Source: Candidatus Gastranaerophilales bacterium
GTDB taxonomy: Bacteria; Cyanobacteriota; Vampirovibrionia; Gastranaerophilales; CAJFVJ01
Direction of reading: 5' to 3'
NCBI GenBank assembly: GCA_944323485.1
Contig: CALUSR010000001.1
Coordinates: forward strand, 1 to 64,000
DNA: 64,000 nt
The translations under genes were made by a program, and so were the position numbers. Shown one piece after another: positions 26,059 through 34,731 of the stretch (within the stretch, counting starts at the first letter, position 1; each line of letters begins with the position of its first letter). Under the pieces are notes generated by a model. That model was not told the origin of the DNA. It was given only the letters and a program-made list of their open reading frames with translations, and searched no databases.

Positions 26059-26219
26059 AATATCCTACCTCTTCAAAAAATAAGTCTATATTAACATAGA
26101 ATGCTCATAAGACAAATTTCTCTTCTATATACTTTTCAATTTACATACAATAATATACTCTTTATTTTGTTGCATATTTTTCTTAAAATTTTTATGTCTT
26201 CTAAAAGTGTGGAGCAGGA

Positions 26220-29200
26220 ATGTTTATAGACGCACCGCTTGGTTCCGGTAAAACAGACTTAATAGCAAAAAAATACTCTGAACTGATATCTTCAGGAGCA
26301 AAAACTTCTGAAATAATTGTCCTGTGCAATAACCAGCCAAACAGAACAAAATTGCTCGAAAAAATCAGAATCCGCCTCTCTGAACAAAACTTTGAAGGCG
26401 GTGCTGATTTGAAGGTCTACACTTTCAACGGTCTTGTAAGAAATACAATAACAAGCAACTGGGTCCTGTTCGAAAACCTCATCCCCCAAAACTTCGGACA
26501 CCCTGAAATATCTCCTGAAATGGGAGGCATGGGGAACTCACTGTTTCTTATGAACAAATGCTGCGAAAGAGCAAACTTTGCCGACTACAGATCCGGCTTG
26601 AATCTCATGCACCAGCTAATGAGAAGATACACTCTTATCGTAAACAATAATCTCTCAAAAGAAGAAATCAAACAAAAATCACAGTTGCTGGGCGAAACTT
26701 TCTTCGAAGACGCCAATACAGCCATCGAAACCTTCAAAAAATACACTCTGAAATATAGAATGTTTGACTACCTCCGCCAGACAGATGCATTCTACAGCAT
26801 GTACAAAAGCGGGAAAATAAATGACTTTAATAATATAAAACACCTGCTGGTCAACAACCTTGATGAATTCACCTATATAGGCTTCAAATTTGTTGAAGCC
26901 CTTCTCGAAAAAACAAACTCACACCTCATCACCTTCGACTCAGAAGGAAGCTCACGCCGCGGCTATCTGTGCGCATACCCTGACGGCGTCAAGAAGCTAT
27001 GCCAAAAATATGAAGTAAAAAAAATAAAAAGACCAGACCAAGCCGCAAAAAATGCCGAAATTCTCTTCAATAACCTGACAGGACAACAAATATCTTCTCT
27101 TGATAATCTTGAAATATCTTCATTTACCTATAAACAGGAAATGTTAGAAAACCTGATTAAAAAAATTGATGAACTTCTCAAAACCACCTCTCCAAAAGAC
27201 ATAAAAATCATTACAACCGAAGACGATGAAATAACAAACTACTTCATCAAAAAATACCTCGATGAAAAAAACATTAAATCACGATTTCTTTCAGGAACAA
27301 AAAGAATCTACGAAGATAAAGCATGCTTCTGCTCGCTAATTATTCTAATGTTGTGCGAGCAAACTGCAACGCCATCAAAAACAGAAATCAAAAAACTCTG
27401 CTCTGACCTCCTGAACCTCCCAAATACACTGTGCTCACAGATATCGGAGACTTTCGCAAAACAAAAACAACTTCCTGATAACATAGACGCAGACAATAAA
27501 ACACAGGAAGACTACAAAAAAATTCTCACAATCATAACCAACCTCAAAGAAAAAGAAATATCTCAAATCGATAAACTGCTTATGATTTTCAAACAGGCAA
27601 TTCTTCCGCACATGAAAGAATATGACAACTTTGATAAATTTAATATGCTCATAAAATCGCTCGAAGAATTTTATACCCTGAAAAACCGTGCTCAAAATGA
27701 CTTCAAACTCACTTTCAACGACTGGCTTGCTCAGATGAGAATAAATATCGTTTCAGACAACCCCTCTATCGAAGAAAACTTTGAAGACAACGAACTAATT
27801 ATCTCCTCCCCGCAAAAAATAATCGACAATGAACTCAAATCAAAATACCAAATCTGGTTCGATGTCACATCCCGTAACTGGATAAAAGAAGATACGGGCA
27901 CACTCTATAATGCCTGGGTATTCCAACATAACTTTGAACATAAAGAATATACTATCGACCTGCATAAAGAACTGACATTGAAAAAAACTGCAGCGGTTCT
28001 TAGAAAGCTGATGCTCTGCAGCGAAGAAAAAGTTATCCTCCTCTCAAGCAGATTTGATACACTCGGAAACGAAAACAGAGGAGAACTTCTCAATTTCCTT
28101 CTCCCTGAAAAATCACAGATAACGATAAATAACAACAAAATTACTCCAAGAGAAGACCAAAAACCGATTCTTGAATATACAGGAGGCAAAATGGCAGTCC
28201 CTGCCGTCCCCGGAGCAGGAAAGACAACGATAATGCTTGCCCTGATAATAAAACTCATAGAACGCGGGGCAAACCCTTCAGAAATACTCGTATTAACATA
28301 TATGGAATCAGCTGCCACAAACTTCCTGAACAGAATAAAAAACATGACAAACCTGAAAGAAATGCCCCAAATCAGCACAATTCACGGTCTTGCATACAAA
28401 ATTATTCAGGATGAAGACAACTGCTCAAGAATAGGTCTCAGCGATAATTTCGAAATCTGCGATGAACTCAAAAAAAATATGATTCTTCGTCAAATATGCG
28501 CCTCAAAGCTCCCTCCGGGCGAACAGCTCCAAGACTGGATGGACTACTGTTTGAAAAATATCTCAAAAGCAAAATCACTGCTTCTTTCTCCTCAGGACAT
28601 CGAAAACTCAGAACTCTTCGAAAAAGATAATCAAATCAAAGAGTTCCTTTCCGTTTACAAAGAATATGCGAAAACACTAAAGAGCAACAACTCTCTTGAC
28701 TACGATGACATGCTGATATTTGCAAACGAACTCATCGATAAATACTCTGATATCAGAAAATACTATCAGAACAAATTCAAATTCATAATCGAAGACGAAG
28801 CACAGGACTCATCCCCTATTCAGCAGCAGCTTATCAATGCAATATCTTCAAAACACTCAAATGTCGTAAGATGCGGCGACCTCAATCAGGCAATCATGTC
28901 AACTTTTACAAACGCTGATATAGAAGGATTCAAAAAATTTATCAACGAAAATAAAAAAATTGAAATGCAAAGCTCTCAACGCTGCTGCAAGGCTGTTTAT
29001 ACCCTTGCAAATTTATTTGTCAAAGAAACCTGTAAAACAAAAGAATTTCATGATGCCTTCTACCAGCTTGAAATGAAGCCTGTCGAAGGACAAAATCCAA
29101 AAACTGAGCCACAAGCCGTAAAAATACAAACACATGACACAAACTCTATTGAGATGGCTTACATCTGCGAAGAAGTCAAAAAACTTCAGCAAACAACGCC

Positions 29201-30152
29201 TGAAAGAACCTGTGCAATCCTCCTGAGGACAAACAACCAGATTTCAAACTGGATGGCTTATCTTGAAAACAACGGTATAAACACTTTCTCAAGAACAGAA
29301 ACACTCAAGAATAAAAAAGTTTTCAAACTATTATCAAAACTCCTCGAATTTGTATATTTCCCCCTAAAAAATAACACCGTTCAGGATTTAGCAACCATTT
29401 TCAAAGAAAACAATATTATCTCACTCAAAAAATCAGATATAAATCAAATCAAAAACATCTCGGAAGCTTTTATGTCTTCAGAGCCTCAGAATCCAGAGCT
29501 TATTCAACTCTGGTGGGAACTATATTATTGGATGGAACTGCCGTTTGATAATGAGGAAGAATTTATCATCAAAGCGGGTAATCACTATTTTACAAAAAGC
29601 GATGACCTCTCAAATGTCAACCTAATCTGCTCTATCATCAGAAACTTTAAAAGAAGCTATAGAAACTACACCCAGGAAGAACCCTCACCCAAAGACATCC
29701 TCTCACACCTGACAAACATAGGCATAAAACAAAAACTCTCAGGCATAAAATATTTCAACGACCTCGAAGACGAAAAAATCACCCTCAAAAACGGCGTAGA
29801 ACTCATGACCGTCCATAAATCAAAAGGAGATGAATTTGATATAGTCTTCATGCCTGATATGACAGAATTCAACTACAACATAGACCCTGGTGAAATCAAA
29901 CTCAACAAACAAACAGCCATAGTACAAAAACTCGAACATATAGCAGGCAAGAAACCAAAAAATGACACAGAACTCAAACTTGAGCAGGCAAAAGAAACAC
30001 TCAGACTGATTTATGTAGGAATTACGAGAGCAAAACGCAAACTCTACCTGAGTGCATCAGAAAAACAAAAAAACTTCTCAAAACCGAATAAACCTTCATC
30101 AGCACTGATAATCCTTGACTCATTACTCGAAAAAGAGGTGCCTATATGCTAG
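26220..30152 (+). CDS. Double-module UvrD/AddA-like SF1 helicase
   Basis: A 1310-aa protein with two superfamily 1 helicase modules. The C-terminal module is complete: Walker A VPGAGKTT (663-670), Ia ILVLTY, Ib ISTIHGLAYKI, DEAQD (859-863), GDLNQAIMSTF, TVHKSKGDEFDIV and YVGITRAKRKLYLS (about 1265-1278). The N-terminal module starts at residue 1 with Walker A APLGSGKT (5-12) and Ia/Ib-like blocks (EIIVLCNN, VYTFNGLVR). Its motif II area (HLLVNNLDEFT, about 210) lacks a DExxD pair, and later motifs are not recognisable, so it may be an inactivated motor, as in RecC or AddB. Its stop overlaps the next gene, an Fe-S nuclease, by 7 bases. The pair is most likely a RecBCD/AddAB-like end-processing complex, which is inference from order and motifs. 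Confidence 0.8.
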   Translation: MFIDAPLGSGKTDLIAKKYSELISSGAKTSEIIVLCNNQPNRTKLLEKIRIRLSEQNFEGGADLKVYTFNGLVRNTITSNWVLFENLIPQNFGHPEISPEMGGMGNSLFLMNKCCERANFADYRSGLNLMHQLMRRYTLIVNNNLSKEEIKQKSQLLGETFFEDANTAIETFKKYTLKYRMFDYLRQTDAFYSMYKSGKINDFNNIKHLLVNNLDEFTYIGFKFVEALLEKTNSHLITFDSEGSSRRGYLCAYPDGVKKLCQKYEVKKIKRPDQAAKNAEILFNNLTGQQISSLDNLEISSFTYKQEMLENLIKKIDELLKTTSPKDIKIITTEDDEITNYFIKKYLDEKNIKSRFLSGTKRIYEDKACFCSLIILMLCEQTATPSKTEIKKLCSDLLNLPNTLCSQISETFAKQKQLPDNIDADNKTQEDYKKILTIITNLKEKEISQIDKLLMIFKQAILPHMKEYDNFDKFNMLIKSLEEFYTLKNRAQNDFKLTFNDWLAQMRINIVSDNPSIEENFEDNELIISSPQKIIDNELKSKYQIWFDVTSRNWIKEDTGTLYNAWVFQHNFEHKEYTIDLHKELTLKKTAAVLRKLMLCSEEKVILLSSRFDTLGNENRGELLNFLLPEKSQITINNNKITPREDQKPILEYTGGKMAVPAVPGAGKTTIMLALIIKLIERGANPSEILVLTYMESAATNFLNRIKNMTNLKEMPQISTIHGLAYKIIQDEDNCSRIGLSDNFEICDELKKNMILRQICASKLPPGEQLQDWMDYCLKNISKAKSLLLSPQDIENSELFEKDNQIKEFLSVYKEYAKTLKSNNSLDYDDMLIFANELIDKYSDIRKYYQNKFKFIIEDEAQDSSPIQQQLINAISSKHSNVVRCGDLNQAIMSTFTNADIEGFKKFINENKKIEMQSSQRCCKAVYTLANLFVKETCKTKEFHDAFYQLEMKPVEGQNPKTEPQAVKIQTHDTNSIEMAYICEEVKKLQQTTPERTCAILLRTNNQISNWMAYLENNGINTFSRTETLKNKKVFKLLSKLLEFVYFPLKNNTVQDLATIFKENNIISLKKSDINQIKNISEAFMSSEPQNPELIQLWWELYYWMELPFDNEEEFIIKAGNHYFTKSDDLSNVNLICSIIRNFKRSYRNYTQEEPSPKDILSHLTNIGIKQKLSGIKYFNDLEDEKITLKNGVELMTVHKSKGDEFDIVFMPDMTEFNYNIDPGEIKLNKQTAIVQKLEHIAGKKPKNDTELKLEQAKETLRLIYVGITRAKRKLYLSASEKQKNFSKPNKPSSALIILDSLLEKEVPIC

Positions 30153-30820
30153 AAAACATCTATCAGTCAAATAACTTTGAAGTATGGCAGCGCTGTCAAA
30201 AACAGTACTGGTTCAAATATATCAAAAAACTCGCCTTCTTTGACTCAAAAGAAAAATATGACCTCGGAAGAAACATACACTCACTCATTTTTTACAAAAT
30301 TAAAGGCTTCGATATCTCAAAAATAGAAAACTCTCTTGATGAAAAAACTCTCTACCACTGGAACTATATTAAAAATCATCAAATATTCGCAAATAAAAAT
30401 ATCTTAGCGGAATGGGGATTCAACGTCCCTTTGAAAAATAAATACTGGCTGATAGGAAGAATAGACGCCATTTTCTACGACAAAAACAGAAATAAATATA
30501 TCATAGCTGACTGGAAAACTGCTCAACAACTCCCTAAATCACCTGATAAAAATTTTCAGGCGCTTATGTATATGTACTGTTTCTTCAAAGCAAGACATGA
30601 TCTGAATTTGGAATTTCAACCGGAAGATCTCGAATTTCAGTTCATAAGCACAAACGAAAAAGAAGGTATTGAACTCATAAACTGCAGCAAACAACTCCTC
30701 GATAATGCGGAAAACTTATTCATAGACACAATCGAAGAAATAAACACCTGCACAAATTTTGCCCAAAATAAGGGAAAAGAATGTCAAAACTGCCCGTATC
30801 TAAGCATCTGTGAGTCTTAA
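30146..30820 (+). CDS. RecB/AddB-like PD-(D/E)XK nuclease with Fe-S cysteines
   Basis: A 224-aa standalone nuclease. The motifs are GRNIH (H45), RIDAIF (D107), ADWKT (D122, K124) and FQALMYMY (Q138), the order of RecB/Cas4-type exonucleases. Four cysteines frame the domain: C17 and C213-x2-C216-x5-C222 (KECQNCPYLSICES), the pattern that holds a 4Fe-4S cluster in AddB and Cas4. The ATG lies inside the last codons of the helicase gene, so the two are translationally coupled and probably act together in recombination repair. There are no cas genes nearby, making a CRISPR role unlikely. Confidence 0.85.
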   Translation: MLENIYQSNNFEVWQRCQKQYWFKYIKKLAFFDSKEKYDLGRNIHSLIFYKIKGFDISKIENSLDEKTLYHWNYIKNHQIFANKNILAEWGFNVPLKNKYWLIGRIDAIFYDKNRNKYIIADWKTAQQLPKSPDKNFQALMYMYCFFKARHDLNLEFQPEDLEFQFISTNEKEGIELINCSKQLLDNAENLFIDTIEEINTCTNFAQNKGKECQNCPYLSICES

Positions 30821-30871
30821 TATAATCTTTATTTGTAAAACTTAAAATATAATAGGTTTATACAAGTATTT

Positions 30872-30880
30872 TGTTATAAT
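30872..30880 (+). promoter_or_regulatory. Extended -10 promoter of glmS
   Basis: TGTTATAAT: a perfect TATAAT (30875-30880) preceded by TGn, 44 bases before the glmS ATG. No good -35 is seen, as allowed for extended -10 promoters. The leader is too short for a glmS ribozyme. Confidence 0.55.
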
Positions 30881-30923
30881 TAAAGAATTAAAATAAGATA
30901 AACTGTTATTAGGAGAGAATTTT

Positions 30924-32765
30924 ATGTGCGGGATAGTAGGTTATATAGGGAAAAAATCCGTCATTTCAATATTGCTCGAAGGTCTTACAAAGCTTGAATA
31001 CAGAGGCTATGACTCTGCCGGAATAGCCGTATATCAAAATAATATGATAAAAACTTATAAAGCGGAAGGAAAGCTCCAAAACCTCAAAAACCTCCTTAAA
31101 AATGAAAAAGCCGACGAACAAAATACAACTATAGGCATAGGACATATACGGTGGGCTACCCATGGTGCACCAACAACTATCAATGCACACCCCCATGTCA
31201 GCAACTGCGGAAAATTTGCTATCGTTCATAACGGCATTATCGAAAACTTTAAAGAACTAAAAGAAGAATTGCAAAAAAAAGGGTACACTTTCAAATCAGA
31301 TACAGATACAGAAACAGTCGTACATTTGATTACCGATGAATACAAAACAACAAAATCCCTGCCTGATGCGGTTCTTTCCGCTCTGAAAAAAATTAAAGGA
31401 GCTTATGCCCTTGTGATAATATCAACCGAAGCCCCCGATACAATTATCGCCGCAAGAAAAAATGCCCCTCTGTTGATAGGTATAGGTGAACACGAACACT
31501 ATGTTGCGAGCGATGTCCCGGCAATTATTGAATACACAAATAAGGCAATCTATCTGGATGACGACGAAGTCGCAATCATCAAAGAGAATTCACTGCAAAT
31601 AATCAACATAGAAGGACAAACAATCAACAAAAAAACAGAAATACTTCCATGGGAACCAATCGCTCTGAGCAAAATGGGCTATAAGCATTTTATGCTTAAA
31701 GAAATACATGAACAACCGGATATCATCAGGCAAATGCTCTGGGATAAACTGAGAGACATTGACAAACCGGTTCTGCTTCCCGAGGTAAAAATTACCCATG
31801 AAAACCTGAAAAACCTGAACAGAATTCAGATTATTGCCTGCGGAACATCTCTTCATGCCGCTATGGTCGGGAAATACCTCATAGAAGAACTCACAGAAAT
31901 TCCGACAGAAGTAGAAGCTTCAAGTGAATATATCTACAAAAAAAATATTACCGACAAAAATTCTCTTGTAATAGGTGTTTCACAATCAGGAGAAACAGCT
32001 GACACAATCACAGCAATCAGACAGGCAAAAGCAAAAGGATCTCATATTCTGATAATCACAAACAGAGCGGACTCAACGATGGCTCGTGACGCAGACAGCC
32101 TGATACCAATCAATGCAGGTATAGAAGTCAGCGTGGCGGCAACAAAATCTTATACGGCACAGCTGCTTTCATTCTATCTGTTTGCACTTTATCTGGCTGA
32201 AATCAAAAAAGTCGTTCCGAACTCAAGAATTGCCCAGATCAAACATGAATTGATTCAAATACCTCAAAAAATAGAAATAATTCTGAGCAATACCCACGAA
32301 ATACAGGAATGTGCAAAAAGATTTCACAACTCAAAAGACTTCATTTATATAGCAAGAGGTATCAACTTTGCTACAGCACTGGAAGGCGCACTGAAACTTA
32401 AAGAAATAAGCTATATAAATGCAACAGGTTATCCTGCCGGTGAACTTAAACACGGACCTATCGCTATGTTAGATAACACAATGCCGGTCCTCTCAATTCT
32501 CATGCCGGGAATAGTATATGACAAAATACTCTCAAACTCTCAGGAGGCTAAAGCCCGTGATGCAAGAATGATAGCTCTCACTTCATCAGATGAAAACTTC
32601 GGAGACCTTTTCGAAGACATCATCAAAATTCCGAAAACTGATGAAATTCTCTCTCCGCTCCTGACATCCGTTCCACTTCAGCTCATTGCATATTATATGG
32701 CTGCATTCCTCGGAAAAGATGTAGACCAGCCAAGAAATCTTGCAAAGTCAGTTACGGTGGAATAA
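30924..32765 (+). CDS. glmS: Glutamine-fructose-6-phosphate aminotransferase (isomerizing)
   Basis: A 613-aa cytosolic enzyme making glucosamine-6-phosphate, the first step to UDP-GlcNAc for peptidoglycan and LPS. The N-terminal class II glutaminase has Cys2 (MCGIVGYIG), YRGYDSAGIAV and HIRWATHGAPT. Two SIS sugar-binding domains follow (CGTSLHAAMVGKYLIEE; GVSQSGETADTITAI; ARGINFATALEGALKLKEISYI). The end LAKSVTVE is diagnostic. The stop TAA overlaps the ATG of the next small ORF (TAATG). Confidence 0.99.
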   Translation: MCGIVGYIGKKSVISILLEGLTKLEYRGYDSAGIAVYQNNMIKTYKAEGKLQNLKNLLKNEKADEQNTTIGIGHIRWATHGAPTTINAHPHVSNCGKFAIVHNGIIENFKELKEELQKKGYTFKSDTDTETVVHLITDEYKTTKSLPDAVLSALKKIKGAYALVIISTEAPDTIIAARKNAPLLIGIGEHEHYVASDVPAIIEYTNKAIYLDDDEVAIIKENSLQIINIEGQTINKKTEILPWEPIALSKMGYKHFMLKEIHEQPDIIRQMLWDKLRDIDKPVLLPEVKITHENLKNLNRIQIIACGTSLHAAMVGKYLIEELTEIPTEVEASSEYIYKKNITDKNSLVIGVSQSGETADTITAIRQAKAKGSHILIITNRADSTMARDADSLIPINAGIEVSVAATKSYTAQLLSFYLFALYLAEIKKVVPNSRIAQIKHELIQIPQKIEIILSNTHEIQECAKRFHNSKDFIYIARGINFATALEGALKLKEISYINATGYPAGELKHGPIAMLDNTMPVLSILMPGIVYDKILSNSQEAKARDARMIALTSSDENFGDLFEDIIKIPKTDEILSPLLTSVPLQLIAYYMAAFLGKDVDQPRNLAKSVTVE

Positions 32766-32929
32766 TGTTTATTGAACACAAAATACTCAAAATTAAAAAA
32801 ACAGAAAAAATAACAACAAGCTGCATAGAAGAACAAATAGCAAATCTTGGGCTAATTCCGATTAGATGGGCTATAACCAAAGTTGAAGATGATGCGTTCA
32901 TCATCGACTGCGCAACAATCAAAAATTAA
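32765..32929 (+). CDS. Small 54-aa ORF translationally coupled to glmS
   Basis: ATG at 32765 overlaps the glmS stop as TAATG, and the frame stays open for 54 codons to TAA at 32927-32929. The peptide (MFIEHKILKIKKTEKIT...ATIKN) is mixed alpha/beta, with two cysteines and no signal or membrane segment. Codon choice (AAA, ATA, CTC, GAA) matches the neighbours. It ends 12 bases before the next gene's start. The family is unknown. Confidence 0.55.
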   Translation: MFIEHKILKIKKTEKITTSCIEEQIANLGLIPIRWAITKVEDDAFIIDCATIKN

Positions 32930-32941
32930 AAGAGGTATAAT

Positions 32942-33457
32942 ATGAAGAAAATCTTTACCATACTTACTGCAACAGCAATAGGACTGCTTTCTTATTTCTT
33001 AATCGCACAAGCAGATACAAATCAGATAACTTACTCGGAAAAATTCATAAATAATCTGACAAAATGTACTCCGATATCAGAATCATCAACGGTAAAAACT
33101 CCTTATTATACAACCGTTAACGGTCAAAAAGAATTAAAAGGCTACCTTAATACATATATCAACTTTTGGATTCAGGGGAAAAAAGAAGGCAAGTGCATGT
33201 TCTTTACAATAAAACGAACAACTCCAGTTCCTCAAGGAGATGAATATAAAATGCTCAGACTTACATCAACTGCACGCATTGAGTGCTTACTTACCCCTGA
33301 AGAACAACAATCCATGGCAGAAAAACTCCGTCAATACAATCAATTATCAGATAGAACACAAATAAGCACAGACCCGACTCTGTGCAAAGTCTACGTTTTT
33401 CTCGATAACAAATGGGTAGACTTCGAAAAAATTGACCCCCAAAAAATCGACAACTAA
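32942..33457 (+). CDS. Exported four-cysteine protein, paralogue 1
   Basis: A 171-aa protein of unknown function. A hydrophobic N-terminal segment (about 4-24, IGLLSYFLIAQA) is a signal peptide or anchor. Four cysteines in the mature part are spaced like those of the next gene's product: NLTKCTP, GKCMFFTIKR, IECLLTPEEQQSMAEKL and LCKVYVF. They probably form two disulfides in the periplasm. The AGAGG ribosome-binding site is clear. It follows glmS and the 54-aa ORF in the same direction. Confidence 0.65.
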   Translation: MKKIFTILTATAIGLLSYFLIAQADTNQITYSEKFINNLTKCTPISESSTVKTPYYTTVNGQKELKGYLNTYINFWIQGKKEGKCMFFTIKRTTPVPQGDEYKMLRLTSTARIECLLTPEEQQSMAEKLRQYNQLSDRTQISTDPTLCKVYVFLDNKWVDFEKIDPQKIDN

Positions 33458-33559
33458 ATATTTCCTCATCAAAATGAATTATTACTGCTTCAAAAAACAA
33501 TAATTTTTTTAAAATATACTATAATTAAAAAGTGCAAACATAAAATGAGAATCTGAAAT

Positions 33560-34084
33560 ATGAAAATGTCAAATTTTACAAACTTCCTTGTACTTGTAGG
33601 AAGCATAGCAATACTTTACGTTGTCATAACAAAAGGAGAAGAATTCGACCAGACAACAGTCTTTACATACAAAATGATAAACAATGTCGATTTCTGCACG
33701 CCTTACTCTGATAACAGAATAGTAAAAGTCTTCTATGACGATAAAAAATATATCAAACAAAAAATTTCCGTAGAGGTAAGCGGATTTCTCCCCCCTGCAC
33801 ATGAATGCAACGTAACCATTCAACGTCAAGCTATAGGAAGAAGAATTCCAAAAAATGTTCCATATGCAAATATGTCACTGAAATGTATACTCGATGACTA
33901 CGCAAGAAGAGACCTTGCAAAAAATATGACTGAATTGCAAAGTGCTCCTATTCAAGATTCTATGGTCTTGACAAACAATATGTTTCCAAAAGCCTGCAAA
34001 GTTTTCATAAGCAATAAAGACGGAAAAATGGAAGAATATGACTGGGGAATGAACGATAAAAATAAAAAGAAAAAAAGAAAATAA
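33560..34084 (+). CDS. Exported four-cysteine protein, paralogue 2
   Basis: A 174-aa protein aligning with its upstream neighbour over the whole length: an N-terminal hydrophobic helix (about 5-22), then VDFCTPY, HECNVTIQR, LKCILDDYARRDLAKNM and ACKVFIS, matching the same four cysteines. It has a longer Lys-rich C-terminus (KNKKKKRK). Sequence identity is low outside the cysteine blocks, so the duplication is old. Function is unknown. It is the last gene before a strong terminator. Confidence 0.65.
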   Translation: MKMSNFTNFLVLVGSIAILYVVITKGEEFDQTTVFTYKMINNVDFCTPYSDNRIVKVFYDDKKYIKQKISVEVSGFLPPAHECNVTIQRQAIGRRIPKNVPYANMSLKCILDDYARRDLAKNMTELQSAPIQDSMVLTNNMFPKACKVFISNKDGKMEEYDWGMNDKNKKKKRK

Positions 34085-34100
34085 AATAACAAAAATTACC

Positions 34101-34129
34101 AAAAAGCGGGCATTGAATGCCCGCTTTTT
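34101..34129. terminator. Terminator of the glmS cluster
   Basis: AAAAAGCGGGCATT/AATGCCCGCTTTTT, a GC-rich stem followed by five T, immediately after the stop at 34084. Confidence 0.9.
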
Positions 34130-34432
34130 GATGTGAACATATAACTTCCACCTCTACTTAATTCTTAAACATAATTATTAAGAAATATTTCAATAGTATA
34201 TATTTATTGAATATTTTTTAGCACTTTTTTATGACTCACTGTTTTTATATATACATAGAGAGGAAAACAAGCAAGAGAGAGCTAAAATCCACATACAGTC
34301 TATATTAGAGAGATAATAAATTAAATAGAGAGAGTCTGTAATCTACCGCTAAAGATATTCAATTTTTTCTTCATACACATACATACCACATACCTTTCAC
34401 TACCGCTTTAGAGGAGTTATAAAAGACTTCAC
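34130..34432 (+). other. Region without a protein gene; possible small RNA ending at the 34433 terminator
   Basis: No ORF with a ribosome-binding site is seen. The stretch is AT-rich, with three AGAGAG runs and a direct repeat CTACCGCT (34343-34350 and 34400-34407) whose flanks (AAAG, TTAG) differ. A plus-strand terminator follows at 34433, although the upstream operon is already closed at 34129. The terminator must therefore serve a separate plus-strand transcript, which would be non-coding. No clear promoter pair can be pointed to; a TTGAAT/TATGAC pair near 34207-34235 is weak. Confidence 0.3.
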
Positions 34433-34460
34433 ACCGACCATAAAAAGGTCGGTTTTTTTT
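34433..34460 (+). terminator. Orphan plus-strand terminator
   Basis: ACCGACC (34433-34439) and GGTCGGT (34447-34453) with loop ATAAAAA, followed by a run of eight T. No plus-strand protein gene lies between the preceding terminator (34129) and this one. Confidence 0.8.
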
Positions 34461-34469
34461 ATCTTTCTT

Positions 34470-34720
34470 CTGCTGCCCGGCATGAGCTGTATAGAGAAGG
34501 GTGTCTTCGGCTCCATCTCAACGACAAACAGATGCAGAATTAGCGAAATTGTAAGAGATTCTTGCTTCAGCTGCAGGGAGCTTGCCTTCCATACAGATGA
34601 GGACACCCGCATGGTGCGGTTACTGCGCTCAGCATGACATGAACGGTCACTCTGAGCGCAAACAAAATATATATTAATATTAGAAAAATTCTTACCTCGA
34701 CAGCAGAGGTGCGGACTCAC
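34470..34720. repeat. GC-richer hairpin-rich intergenic block, possible dispersed repeat
   Basis: This stretch is clearly richer in G+C than its flanks and has several inverted repeats. On the minus strand TGCGCTCAG pairs with CTGAGCGCA around a 19-base loop that itself has TGAC/GTCA. Next come CCGCA/TGCGG, then a long-range GGTGTC/GACACC and CTGTAT/ATACAG. Nearest proC are two mutually exclusive stems (GAGGTG/CACCTC and ACCTC/GAGGT). The phrase TCATGCTGAGCGCAG looks like dispersed intergenic repeats seen in many bacterial genomes. The 106-codon minus-strand frame across it has no family resemblance and is not called. Confidence 0.4.
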
Positions 34721-34731
34721 CTCAAATAGCT

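Noticed and set aside
30146-30820. Cas4
   Set aside because: The Fe-S PD-(D/E)XK signature is shared with Cas4, but no cas genes or arrays are nearby and it is coupled to a helicase.
30821-30923. glmS ribozyme
   Set aside because: The leader is only about 100 bases with an extended -10 promoter close to the ATG; no ribozyme core is visible.
34400-34720. 106-codon minus-strand ORF
   Set aside because: It has no ribosome-binding site or family resemblance, and composition and hairpins match a non-coding repeat.
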